Assembly: GCA_041394265.1 (NCBI GenBank)
Contig: JAWKIO010000005.1
Location: 1,736,001 to 1,800,000, forward strand
DNA: 64,000 nt
Direction: 5' to 3'
Origin: Acidimicrobiales bacterium
Lineage (GTDB): Bacteria > Actinomycetota > Acidimicrobiia > Acidimicrobiales > SZUA-35
Numbering within the stretch: position 1 is the stretch's first letter; the number at the start of each line of letters is the position of its first letter. The position numbers and the translations under genes are program-made. Below the pieces are notes generated by a model that had not been told where the DNA came from, ran no database searches, and saw only the letters and a list, made by a program, of their open reading frames with translations. Of this stretch, positions 17,375 through 24,595 are shown in pieces.

Positions 17375-18145
17375 TCACTCGGCCTCCTCGTGGTGCTCGG
17401 TGCCGTGGTGGAAGTCGCGTTCGCCGACGGCGGCGCCGACGATCCCGCCGGCCAGCACGACGACAGCACCCAGCACCATCAGTGCGGTGCTGACGCTCTT
17501 CGGCACCTGCACCTTGGACAACAGGACCGCCGAACCGAACAACACGATGGTGATCACGGATCCAGCGACGACCGACCAGGTCTGGCTGGGGGCGGCCAAG
17601 AAGATGCGCGACACCCCAAGGACGATGACGGCGATGCCGACGGTGCCCATGAGCGGTACCTCGATCGGGCCGATCACCCGGCGGCGGATGATGCGGTTGA
17701 CCTCGGGATCACCGGTGGCTCGATCGGACCACGCCTGCACCAGCCACTGGATCAGCACCACGGCGAACACGGCGATGCCGAGATAGAGGAACGCGCGGGA
17801 CACCGCCGCTCCCACGATCACGCTGGCCAGGGCGAAGGCCGACAACAAACCCCAGATGGCCGGATCGGCGGGCGGCGTAACGGCAGGCACCGTGCCGGTG
17901 CCGGCAAGCTGGGCCATCGCTTCGGCATCGCCGTCGCGAGCAATGACGGCGACCGTGCCGAGCACCAGGGCGCTGACCGAAGCGAACACCAAGATGGTGT
18001 AGCCGAGGTGCTCGCCGACGCCGCCCTTGTAGCCGGCGCTGATGACACCCACCGGCTGACCGCCGGTGACGAGGCCATACACACAGGCACTGATCAGCGC
18101 CACGAGCGAGATGGCGAACAGGAACTTCGAACCCCAGGTGAACAT
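17375..18145 (-). CDS. Seven-TM protein of the oxidase operon, unknown function
   Basis: A 256-residue membrane protein with seven hydrophobic segments (near residues 8-29, 45-70, 95-118, 120-145, 160-185, 190-212 and 215-240) and a His/Glu-rich cytoplasmic-type tail (HHGTEHHEE). I recognise no family. The segment RRRVIGPIEVPLMGTV between TM4 and TM5 is the only polar loop of note. It lies 12 bp after the subunit III-like gene and directly before ctaC, so it is part of the oxidase operon. A role in assembly or as an accessory subunit of the paralogous module is a guess from position; the His-rich tail could bind copper. Confidence 0.75.
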   Translation of the reverse strand: MFTWGSKFLFAISLVALISACVYGLVTGGQPVGVISAGYKGGVGEHLGYTILVFASVSALVLGTVAVIARDGDAEAMAQLAGTGTVPAVTPPADPAIWGLLSAFALASVIVGAAVSRAFLYLGIAVFAVVLIQWLVQAWSDRATGDPEVNRIIRRRVIGPIEVPLMGTVGIAVIVLGVSRIFLAAPSQTWSVVAGSVITIVLFGSAVLLSKVQVPKSVSTALMVLGAVVVLAGGIVGAAVGERDFHHGTEHHEEAE

Positions 18146-18157
18146 TGGTGTCTCTAC

Positions 18158-18787
18158 CTACTTGGTGATGTAGATGGCGTACCAGAAGACCAGGTACAGA
18201 CCGACGGCGACATACCAGAACATCGCAGCGCCGCGAATGCCCTCGACATCCTTGGCGCTGTACTCCCCACCGAGAGTGCGCAGCCACATGACGACGGCGT
18301 AGAGCACAGCGGCGAGCATGATGACGATGTGGGAGCCGATGATGGCGTAGAACAGTGGCGGACGGGCCAACTCGTCGCCCCGGACCGGCATGCCCATGAT
18401 GGTGAGCAGGTACGCGGTCTGCGCGATGTAGGCAAAGCCGAACAACGTGGACATCGCCAGGGCGATGGTGGCGTTGTTGCGGTCGTCGTTCTTGATCGAG
18501 GACACCGCCCAATACATGGTCACGGCACTGAACACGAGCGTGAAGGCCATCATGTTCGGTTGCGTCAGCGGGATCTCGACACCCCGAGGGAGCCAGACCT
18601 GACCGGTGGCCCGCAGGTCGGCTCGAGCGGCGACGTAGAGACCGACGAGTCCGCTGAAGCCGGAGGCAACGGCGGCGGACGCCAGCGCGGTGCCGATGAA
18701 GAGCAGGCGGGGCCGAGCCGGTGTCGGGGCGACGGCCTGCGCCGGAATGGCGTCGAAGGGACTGCGATCGACGGCGACGGTGTCCAT
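18158..18787 (-). CDS. Subunit III-like paralogue of heme-copper oxidase
   Basis: A 209-residue membrane protein related to cytochrome oxidase subunit III but distinct from ctaE in the same operon. The similarity is clearest at the C-terminus: GSHIVIMLAAVLYAVVMWL and AAMFWYVAVGLYLVFWYAIY align with the FHGIHVTVGIL and GLYWHFVDVVWVLIF segments of ctaE. The conserved Glu of helix III and the YWHF-VD residues are not retained. It starts at ATG 18787, overlapping the stop of the subunit I-like gene by one base (TGATG), so the two are coupled and probably form a complex. Confidence 0.75.
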   Translation of the reverse strand: MDTVAVDRSPFDAIPAQAVAPTPARPRLLFIGTALASAAVASGFSGLVGLYVAARADLRATGQVWLPRGVEIPLTQPNMMAFTLVFSAVTMYWAVSSIKNDDRNNATIALAMSTLFGFAYIAQTAYLLTIMGMPVRGDELARPPLFYAIIGSHIVIMLAAVLYAVVMWLRTLGGEYSAKDVEGIRGAAMFWYVAVGLYLVFWYAIYITK

Positions 18788-20430
18788 CAGGCCTGATCCT
18801 CCTGGGCGGCGTCAGCCAGCGGCGTCGCCGAGTTGACGATGGGCATTTCGGCAAAGTTGCCGGGTGGCGGTGGCGAGGTGGTCGACCACTCGAGGGTGGT
18901 GCCTCGCCACGGCTCGGTCGAGGTCCCGCGGCCGGCGAGGGCGCCGAGCACATTGAGGAGCAGCAGCGCAGCTCCGGCGGTGAGCAGCGCCGTGCCAACG
19001 ACGGCGAGCAGGTTCAGCGTCTCGACATTGCCATCGACGTCGGCGTCGATCATGAAGAGCGGCGCTTCGAGGAAGCCGTTGATGACGCCACCGATACCCC
19101 ACAGGACGGCGCCAAGGGCCGATGCGAGCACGGCGGCGAGACCGGCCGGCTCGCTGAGGTTTCGACCGAAGATCTTGTGACCCCAATGGTGCACGGCGCC
19201 GATGATGGCAACGACGGCGGCACCGAGGATCAGACCACGGACCCCGTCGTGGAAGGCGGTGGTGTTCAGCGTGAGGGCCGACGAGAGGTTGATGTCAGTG
19301 TCGGCGACCTTCTCGACGAAGCCGACGATCGGGGCGATGGTGCCGAGCGCACCCACCACAACGCCCAGCAGCGTGAGCAGACCGGCAAGCAGTGCTGCGG
19401 TCATCGGCGCCGTGACCTTGACCCCACCGGACTTGATGCTGTCGCCGACGAGCGCCAGCGCAGCGAGGGTGGGGAGGATGGCCACGAGCAGTCCCACCAC
19501 GAGCAGGCCGTTGTCGAAGGCGACCGGGCGACCGCGTCCGCCGAAGCTCAGCAGTTCGGAAGCAAAGCTCGCAATGCCGAGCAGGCCGAGCGCCGCCAGC
19601 ACCGAGCGGTGGAACCGCACCGGGCGGCCGCTGTGGACGGCGATCATGTCGATGGCGAGGCCGAGCGCCGGGACACTCACCCAGTAGAGCGCCGGGGCGA
19701 GGCTGAAGCTGTTGCCGATCGTGACGAGCGAGAGCCGGTCGGCCGAGGTGGGGAGGTAGCCGTACTTGGTGTCGATGTAGGCCAGGAGCAGCTGGGCCAT
19801 GACGATCGGAAGGGCGAAGAGCCCGACGACGGAGAAGACGGTGAAGCCCCATGCCGACACCGGCACCCGGTCGAGGCTCATCCCCGGAGCACGTGCGCCG
19901 AGGGTCGTGGTGGCGACACACACCAATGCCCACACGATCGAGCCGATCATGGCGGCGAGCGACAGCGTCCATAGCACCGTGCCGTCGAGGCGACCGCCGG
20001 CCGGGCCGCCATTGTCGATGTAGGCGACGATGAAGATGATGGTGGAGGCCAACCAGCACCAGAAGGCAGCGGCGGCACCACGTGAGAACGCGAGAGCCGA
20101 GGAACCGACCTGCAGTGGCGTCAGGTAGGTGGCGAGGCCCACGAGCAGCGGGACGATGCCGGCGAAGAACAGGGCCTCGCGAGCAAGCGAGTAGATCTGG
20201 ACGAACTCCCCGGCATCTTCGACGATGCTGAATCCGCCGAGATCGAGTGTCTCGACGGCGGCAACCGCCGAGATCGCGAGCGCAGCGAGGAGGAACAGTG
20301 CACCTGTCCCGATCCACAGTCGGCCGATCACCTTGTGATCGCCGGTCCCGAGGACCGAGTCGAGGGTCGTCGCTGGCGCAGCGAGACCCGCAGCAGCTTC
20401 GGTTTCGGGGCGGATTTCAGTCATTGCCAT
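18787..20430 (-). CDS. Subunit I-like paralogue lacking heme and copper ligands
   Basis: A 547-residue polytopic homologue of cytochrome oxidase subunit I. Homology to ctaD is plain at GDHKVIG (30-36), ATYLTPLQVG (100-109), the TTTLGARAPGM and LPIVMAQLLLAYID stretches (175-220), and the tail TTLEWSTTSPPPPGNF. Yet every active-site region has changed. The low-spin heme His (MHG in ctaD) is replaced in SLAREAL (81-87). GHPEVY has become SLAPALY (243-249). The HH pair is absent. AHFHYV has become TAFHDGV, with one His. It therefore should bind neither hemes nor CuB. It heads the operon. A structural, regulatory or ion-conducting role is inference. Confidence 0.8.
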   Translation of the reverse strand: MAMTEIRPETEAAAGLAAPATTLDSVLGTGDHKVIGRLWIGTGALFLLAALAISAVAAVETLDLGGFSIVEDAGEFVQIYSLAREALFFAGIVPLLVGLATYLTPLQVGSSALAFSRGAAAAFWCWLASTIIFIVAYIDNGGPAGGRLDGTVLWTLSLAAMIGSIVWALVCVATTTLGARAPGMSLDRVPVSAWGFTVFSVVGLFALPIVMAQLLLAYIDTKYGYLPTSADRLSLVTIGNSFSLAPALYWVSVPALGLAIDMIAVHSGRPVRFHRSVLAALGLLGIASFASELLSFGGRGRPVAFDNGLLVVGLLVAILPTLAALALVGDSIKSGGVKVTAPMTAALLAGLLTLLGVVVGALGTIAPIVGFVEKVADTDINLSSALTLNTTAFHDGVRGLILGAAVVAIIGAVHHWGHKIFGRNLSEPAGLAAVLASALGAVLWGIGGVINGFLEAPLFMIDADVDGNVETLNLLAVVGTALLTAGAALLLLNVLGALAGRGTSTEPWRGTTLEWSTTSPPPPGNFAEMPIVNSATPLADAAQEDQA

Positions 20431-20533
20431 GGATGCGTGGACCCCAGTTGGAGGTGGTGATAGGGCGCGAGCCACCCGCGCCAGCTCGTGGGTGCGGGAG
20501 CACTGTAACCGGCTGGAGCGCTGGAGACGAAGT

Positions 20534-21436
20534 TCATGTCCCCCATCCCAACAATTGGTCGAGCGCCACCGCACCGAAAAGCACGGTCAGATGGGTGATC
20601 GAGAAGGCGAAGTAGCGGATCGAGAGCTTGTTGAGCACGGCCGGGTCCTGCTCACGAACGAGCTGCCACGCCCCTCCCGAGAACGCGGCGCCGATGAGCA
20701 ACGCCGAGGCGATGTAGACGTAGCCCATGTCGGCCACCGGGATGAGCGCAAGACTGCAGGCCCACACGACGAGCGAATAGACGAGCATCTGCTTGGCAGT
20801 CTGCTTGTGCCCGGCCACCACCGGCATCATCGGTACGCCAGCCGCGGCGTAGTCCGACTCGTAGCGGATCGCGAGCGCCCAGAAATGGGGAGGCGTCCAG
20901 AAGAAGACGACACCGAAGAGCAGCACGGCGGGCCACCCCACCTGGTTGGTCACCGCCGACCACCCGATCAGGACGGGCGCAGCACCGGCCGCACCACCGA
21001 TCACGATGTTCTGGGTGGACGTACGCTTCAGCCACAGCGTGTAGATGAACACATAGAAGAGGCACGCCGTGACGGCGAGCACGGCGCTGAGCAGGTTGAC
21101 GAACCCCCAGAGCCAGATGAACGAGATGATCTCGAGTCCGACGGCGAAGACCAACGCTTCGGTCGGTTGCAGCTCGCCGGTGACGAGCGGTCGGCCCTTC
21201 GTGCGTTCCATCTTTGCGTCGATGTCGCGGTCGACGTACATGTTGATGGCGTTCGCCCCGCCGGCGGAGAAGGTCCCGCCGATCACGGTGGCCACCATCA
21301 GCCAGATGTCGGGCAGTCCCCGCTGGGCCAGCACCATGGTGGGCACGGTCGACACCAGCAGGAGTTCGATGATGCGCGGCTTCGTCAGCGCGACGAAGGC
21401 ACGAACCCTGGATTGAGAAGCGACCGTGATCAACAC
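20534..21436 (-). CDS. ctaB: Protoheme IX farnesyltransferase (heme O synthase)
   Basis: A 300-residue UbiA-superfamily prenyltransferase converting heme B to heme O. The first aspartate-rich motif is NMYVDRDIDAKMERTKGRPL (about residues 65-84), and HFWALAIRYESDYAAAGVPM contains the second conserved region. Start GTG 21436 gives the expected N-terminus before VRAFVALTKPRI. It is transcribed with the oxidase genes, 103 bp upstream of the subunit I-like gene, and is divergent from ctaA, so both heme A enzymes share one 173-bp control region. Confidence 0.95.
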   Translation of the reverse strand: MLITVASQSRVRAFVALTKPRIIELLLVSTVPTMVLAQRGLPDIWLMVATVIGGTFSAGGANAINMYVDRDIDAKMERTKGRPLVTGELQPTEALVFAVGLEIISFIWLWGFVNLLSAVLAVTACLFYVFIYTLWLKRTSTQNIVIGGAAGAAPVLIGWSAVTNQVGWPAVLLFGVVFFWTPPHFWALAIRYESDYAAAGVPMMPVVAGHKQTAKQMLVYSLVVWACSLALIPVADMGYVYIASALLIGAAFSGGAWQLVREQDPAVLNKLSIRYFAFSITHLTVLFGAVALDQLLGWGT

Positions 21437-21609
21437 CGTGGGACAGGGTAGCCCTGTGGATGCGTCGCCAGAAAGAAGTTGTGGCGATCAGTGCGAGTTG
21501 TCACCAACCAGGGCGCTCGGGCCTCGCGGGCTCGACGCCGCCGGGACCTTGGTCATCTCCGCCTCCTCGGGTCTTCTGCTGCGAGGACCCGTCCAGTACC
21601 GTTGCCGCC
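21437..21609. promoter_or_regulatory. Divergent ctaB/ctaA control region with palindrome
   Basis: This 173-bp gap must carry promoters for ctaB (minus) and ctaA (plus). A perfect 15-nt inverted repeat, ACAGGGTAGCCCTGT (21443-21457), sits 6 bp from the ctaB GTG. Read on the minus strand it contains TACCCT, a plausible -10 element, which would make the ctaB mRNA nearly leaderless. An operator function is equally possible. No convincing -35 box was identified. Confidence 0.4.
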
Positions 21610-22578
21610 ATGGCCGACGATCAGTTGCGCGCACGCTCCGAGCATGTCTCCACCGGTCGGGGAGGCATCACTCCCGAGCGCTACCAACACGTACTCCTCT
21701 TCGCCACCGCCCTCCTCGCGGGCATCGTGCTCACCGGTGCCGCCGTGCGGCTCACCGGCTCCGGCCTCGGGTGTGAGGATTGGCCAACCTGCAGTGAGGA
21801 CCGGCTCGTCCCGGCCATCGGGTTCCATCCGTGGATCGAATTCGGCAACCGACTCCTCACCGGGGTCGTGAGCTTCGGGGTCGGCGCCGCCGTGCTATTT
21901 GCGTACCGACGCACGCCGCGCCGTCGCGACCTGATCCTCTGGGCGTGGGGGCTGGTCGCCGGGGTGGTCGGCCAGATCGTTCTCGGTGGAGCAACCGTCC
22001 TGGTCGATCTGCACCCACTCTTCGTCTCGGGCCACTACCTGCTGTCGATCGTCCTGCTGTGGAATGCCATCGTGCTGCTCGACCGCAACCGGTCCGAGCC
22101 GGGCCCGGCCCGACCGCTCGTCGACGCCGGGACCGTCACGATCAGCCGTATCGCCGTCTGGTGGTCCGTGGTGGTGCTCATGGTCGGCACCCTCGTCACC
22201 GGCACCGGACCGCACAGTGGCGACCCCGAGGTCGACCGGCTCTCGTTCGACCTCGGTTCGATCGTTCGCCTCCACAGTCTGGCGGCCTGGGTCTGTGTTG
22301 CCCTCGTCATCACGCTGGTGCTTCGTTTGCAGTCGAGCGGACCGCCGGAGATCTCGAAGCTCGCCAGTCTCTCCCTCGGGGCCCTCATCGCCCAAGGCGC
22401 CGTCGGCTATCTCCAATACTTCACCGGCGTTCCCGCTGCGCTGGTCGAACTTCACGTGCTGGGCTCCGTCGTGGTGTTCTCGGCGCTGCTTTGGACGCAC
22501 CTCTCGCTGTTCACTCATACGACCGACACGATCGATCTGACCGACCTCGACGCCTCCCGCCAGTCGGCCGTTCGATGA
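21610..22578 (+). CDS. ctaA: Heme A synthase (COX15/CtaA family)
   Basis: A 322-residue membrane protein oxidising the heme O methyl group to formyl. The N-terminal half has RLTGSGLGCEDWPTC with the conserved cysteine pair of the Bacillus/actinobacterial type, FHPWIEFGNRLLTG and a His in FVSGHYLL. The C-terminal half has TGPHSGDPE, RLHSLAAW and ELHVLGSVVVF, supplying the remaining heme-ligand histidines. It starts at ATG 21610 in the shared control region and overlaps clpS by 4 bp (ATGA). Confidence 0.93.
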   Translation: MADDQLRARSEHVSTGRGGITPERYQHVLLFATALLAGIVLTGAAVRLTGSGLGCEDWPTCSEDRLVPAIGFHPWIEFGNRLLTGVVSFGVGAAVLFAYRRTPRRRDLILWAWGLVAGVVGQIVLGGATVLVDLHPLFVSGHYLLSIVLLWNAIVLLDRNRSEPGPARPLVDAGTVTISRIAVWWSVVVLMVGTLVTGTGPHSGDPEVDRLSFDLGSIVRLHSLAAWVCVALVITLVLRLQSSGPPEISKLASLSLGALIAQGAVGYLQYFTGVPAALVELHVLGSVVVFSALLWTHLSLFTHTTDTIDLTDLDASRQSAVR

Positions 22579-22868
22579 CCGACAGCTCGCCGCTCGAACT
22601 TCTCGACCCCGATGTCGATGAACGTGTCGATGAAGACCGGCCATGGGTCGTCTTGGTGTGGAACGACCCGATCAACCTGATGTCGTATGTCTCGTTCGTC
22701 TTCCAGAAGTTGTTCGGCTACTCGAAAGAGAAGGCCGACAAGCTGATGATGGATGTGCACGAGAAAGGGCGCGCCGTCGTGTCGAGTGGGACCCGTTCGG
22801 ATGCCGAGCGAGACGTCCACCGTCTCCATGGCTACGGTCTGTGGGCCACGCTCCAGCAAGACGATTGA
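22575..22868 (+). CDS. clpS: ATP-dependent Clp protease adaptor ClpS
   Basis: A 97-residue ClpS adaptor, delivering N-degron substrates to ClpC/ClpP. The binding-pocket residues lie in WVVLVWNDPINLMSYVSFVF, and the signature continues in KLFGYSKEKADKLMMDVHEKGRAVV and the C-terminal YGLWATLQ. The start overlaps the ctaA stop, which is unusual company for clpS and suggests read-through from the ctaA promoter. The downstream DUF2017 gene is the standard actinobacterial neighbour. Confidence 0.95.
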   Translation: MTDSSPLELLDPDVDERVDEDRPWVVLVWNDPINLMSYVSFVFQKLFGYSKEKADKLMMDVHEKGRAVVSSGTRSDAERDVHRLHGYGLWATLQQDD

Positions 22869-22877
22869 AAGCCGACC

Positions 22878-23342
22878 ATGTTCGAGTTGGTCAAGACCCA
22901 TCGTGACGGGACGTACTCGATCCTATTTCCCGATCATCTGGTCGAGTTGGTGGTCGGCCTCGCCGGTCAGCTCGACTCGATGCTGGACGACGATCGGCCC
23001 GAGCTCACCCGACTCTTCCCGACGGCCTACGCCGACGATGCCGAGCGTGATGCCGGGTACCAGATCCTGGCGCGAGGCGAACTGATCGACCAGCGCCGCG
23101 CACACGTCGAACGGGTGGCCGAGACCGCCGGAGCCGATCGAGTCGACGAGGAGACCGTTCTGGCCTGGATGCACGTCATCAACGATCTCCGGCTGGTGCT
23201 CGGCACCATGCTCGACGTCAGCGAGGACGAACCCGACGTCGATGACGACGACCCTCGGGCCGACGGCCTCGAGATCTACCACATCCTCGGCGTCCTGCTG
23301 GAGTCCATCGTTGGGGCCCTCCATTCCCGCCTGACGGATTGA
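22878..23342 (+). CDS. DUF2017 family protein
   Basis: A 154-residue acidic, helical protein of the actinobacterial DUF2017 family, normally encoded directly after clpS, as here (9 bp spacing). Family-like segments are RLFPTAYADDAERDAGYQ and VLAWMHVINDLRLVLGTML. The C-terminal part has a run of Asp (about residues 118-126). The function is unknown; co-occurrence suggests a link to Clp proteolysis. Confidence 0.85.
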   Translation: MFELVKTHRDGTYSILFPDHLVELVVGLAGQLDSMLDDDRPELTRLFPTAYADDAERDAGYQILARGELIDQRRAHVERVAETAGADRVDEETVLAWMHVINDLRLVLGTMLDVSEDEPDVDDDDPRADGLEIYHILGVLLESIVGALHSRLTD

Positions 23343-23442
23343 CCGACATCGACGACGCGAAAAAGCACGACCGCCAGGTGGTGGTTCCGCAACGGCGTGC
23401 TAGATTGTCCCGGCCCTCACGGGCAAGAGCCTGGTCTCACTG

Positions 23443-23515
23443 GCCCCCATCGTTCAGCGGCCTAGGACACTGCCCTTTCACGGCAGGAACACGGGTTCGA
23501 ATCCCGTTGGGGGTG
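23443..23515 (+). tRNA. tRNA-Glu (TTC)
   Basis: A 73-nt cloverleaf: acceptor GCCCCCA pairs with TGGGGGT, the anticodon loop CTTTCAC carries TTC, and the T loop is TTCGAAT within ACGGG/CCCGT. The 3' CCA is not encoded. A TAGATT -10-like box begins at 23401. First gene of a Glu-Asp-Phe tRNA group. Confidence 0.95.
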
Positions 23516-23568
23516 CGCAATACCAGTAGTACGCCACATCACTTTGCCATACGATGTGGAATCCAAGA

Positions 23569-23643
23569 GGTCCCGTAGTGCAGTCTGGAGTGCACGCCGC
23601 CCTGTCAAGGCGGAGGTCGCGAGTTCAAATCTCGTCGGGACCG
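23569..23643 (+). tRNA. tRNA-Asp (GTC)
   Basis: A 75-nt cloverleaf: acceptor GGTCCCG pairs with CGGGACC, anticodon loop CTGTCAA carries GTC, T loop TTCAAAT within CGAG/CTCG. The 3' CCA is not encoded. It lies 53 bp after tRNA-Glu and is followed by two hairpins. Confidence 0.95.
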
Positions 23644-23645
23644 CT

Positions 23646-23691
23646 GAAACCCTTCGGGTTTCTTGAAGAAATTCGCTGAGCGAATTTCTTC
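23646..23691 (+). terminator. Two tandem hairpins after tRNA-Asp
   Basis: The first hairpin is GAAACCC-TTC-GGGTTTC (23646-23662). The second is GAAGAAATTCGC-TGA-GCGAATTTCTTC (23665-23691), a perfect 12-bp stem. They lie 2 nt beyond the tRNA and probably end the Glu-Asp transcript or mark a processing point. No long T-run follows. Confidence 0.6.
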
Positions 23692-23745
23692 GATTGCTCA
23701 AGCGTGCTGGGCGCTCGGCTCCCGAGCACCCGACACACCAAGCAC

Positions 23746-23818
23746 GGTCGGGTAGCTCAGTTGGCAGAGCGACCGCCTGAAAAGCGGTAGGTCACCGGAT
23801 CGACGCCGGTCCCGACCA
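23746..23818 (+). tRNA. tRNA-Phe (GAA), with A at position 54
   Basis: A 73-nt cloverleaf: acceptor GGTCGGG pairs with CCCGACC, discriminator A, anticodon loop CTGAAAA carrying GAA, T stem ACCGG/CCGGT. The T loop reads ATCGACG, so the almost universal T54 is A. All stems are otherwise well paired. The 3' CCA is not encoded. Confidence 0.93.
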
Positions 23819-23835
23819 CACAGATCAACACGAGT

Positions 23836-23860
23836 CGACCAGCGCTTCCGGCGCTGGTCG
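23836..23860 (+). terminator. Terminator hairpin after tRNA-Phe
   Basis: CGACCAGCGC and GCGCTGGTCG form a perfect 10-bp stem with a TTCCG loop, followed by ATTTGCGTT. It lies 18 bp after tRNA-Phe. The next 150 bp up to the gene at 24051 hold no recognisable feature. Confidence 0.7.
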
Positions 23861-24050
23861 ATTTGCGTTGCGGCCCGAGCGCCCTCGTCCTGTCGCTACC
23901 CCAATGGCCCAATAGCGACCGCTTCTCATTGGCAAATACGGCCGGATTGGTCAGGCCCAATGACTCATCGTCTCCAGCGGTTCGATCCAAGGTGTTCCCA
24001 TCGAGCCTTTCATGGTGTTGACTGGATTCATGACACCGCCAATGACTTCC

Positions 24051-24437
24051 ATGTCACAAGAACACAAAGATGCCCTTGCGCAGGGACGAGCAGAAGGGAG
24101 AACCGTTCGCAACTACCTCGAAGCGCTCGACACCCATCGTCCCAAACGTGGACGCAAGCGCACGCCCGATTCCATCAAGAATCGGCTCGACGCCATCGCC
24201 CGGGATCTCCCCGAGGTCGACCCGCTCAAGCGACTGCAGCTGACGCAGGAGCGCATCGATCTCGAGGAAGAACTCGAGCGGCTCCAGAGCGACAATGACC
24301 TCGAGGAACTCGAACGGGCCTTCACCGAGGTGGCGAAGAGCTATGCCGAACGCAAGGGGATCTCCTACAGCGCGTTCCGCGAACTCGGCGTGAGCGCCAA
24401 GACCTTGAAAGCCGCCGGGATCGCCCGTTCGAGCTGA
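24051..24437 (+). CDS. Conserved hypothetical actinobacterial protein (basic, coiled coil)
   Basis: About 128 residues. A basic segment KRGRKRTPDSIKNRLDAIA (about residues 30-48) is followed by a heptad-rich helix (ERIDLEEELERLQSDNDLEELE) that should form a coiled coil, then KSYAERKGISYSAFRELGVSAKTL, which resembles a helix-turn-helix. DNA binding is a reasonable guess but unproven. I recall similar unannotated actinobacterial proteins beginning MSxEHKxALAQGR, hence the start at 24051; in-frame ATGs at 24012, 24030 and 24042 exist and none has a clear ribosome site. Confidence 0.65.
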   Translation: MSQEHKDALAQGRAEGRTVRNYLEALDTHRPKRGRKRTPDSIKNRLDAIARDLPEVDPLKRLQLTQERIDLEEELERLQSDNDLEELERAFTEVAKSYAERKGISYSAFRELGVSAKTLKAAGIARSS

Positions 24438-24595
24438 TCCGAGGTCCGATCGATCGTCGCGACGGGGGCGGGCTGCGGTGGGCCCGCCCTCCTTCGCGCC
24501 ATCGGTTGCATCATCGGAGAAAACTTCTCAAGCCACCCCCGGACCATGTCGATCGATCGGGTGTCCACCCTCGTCCGTTTGGAGCATCGATCCAC

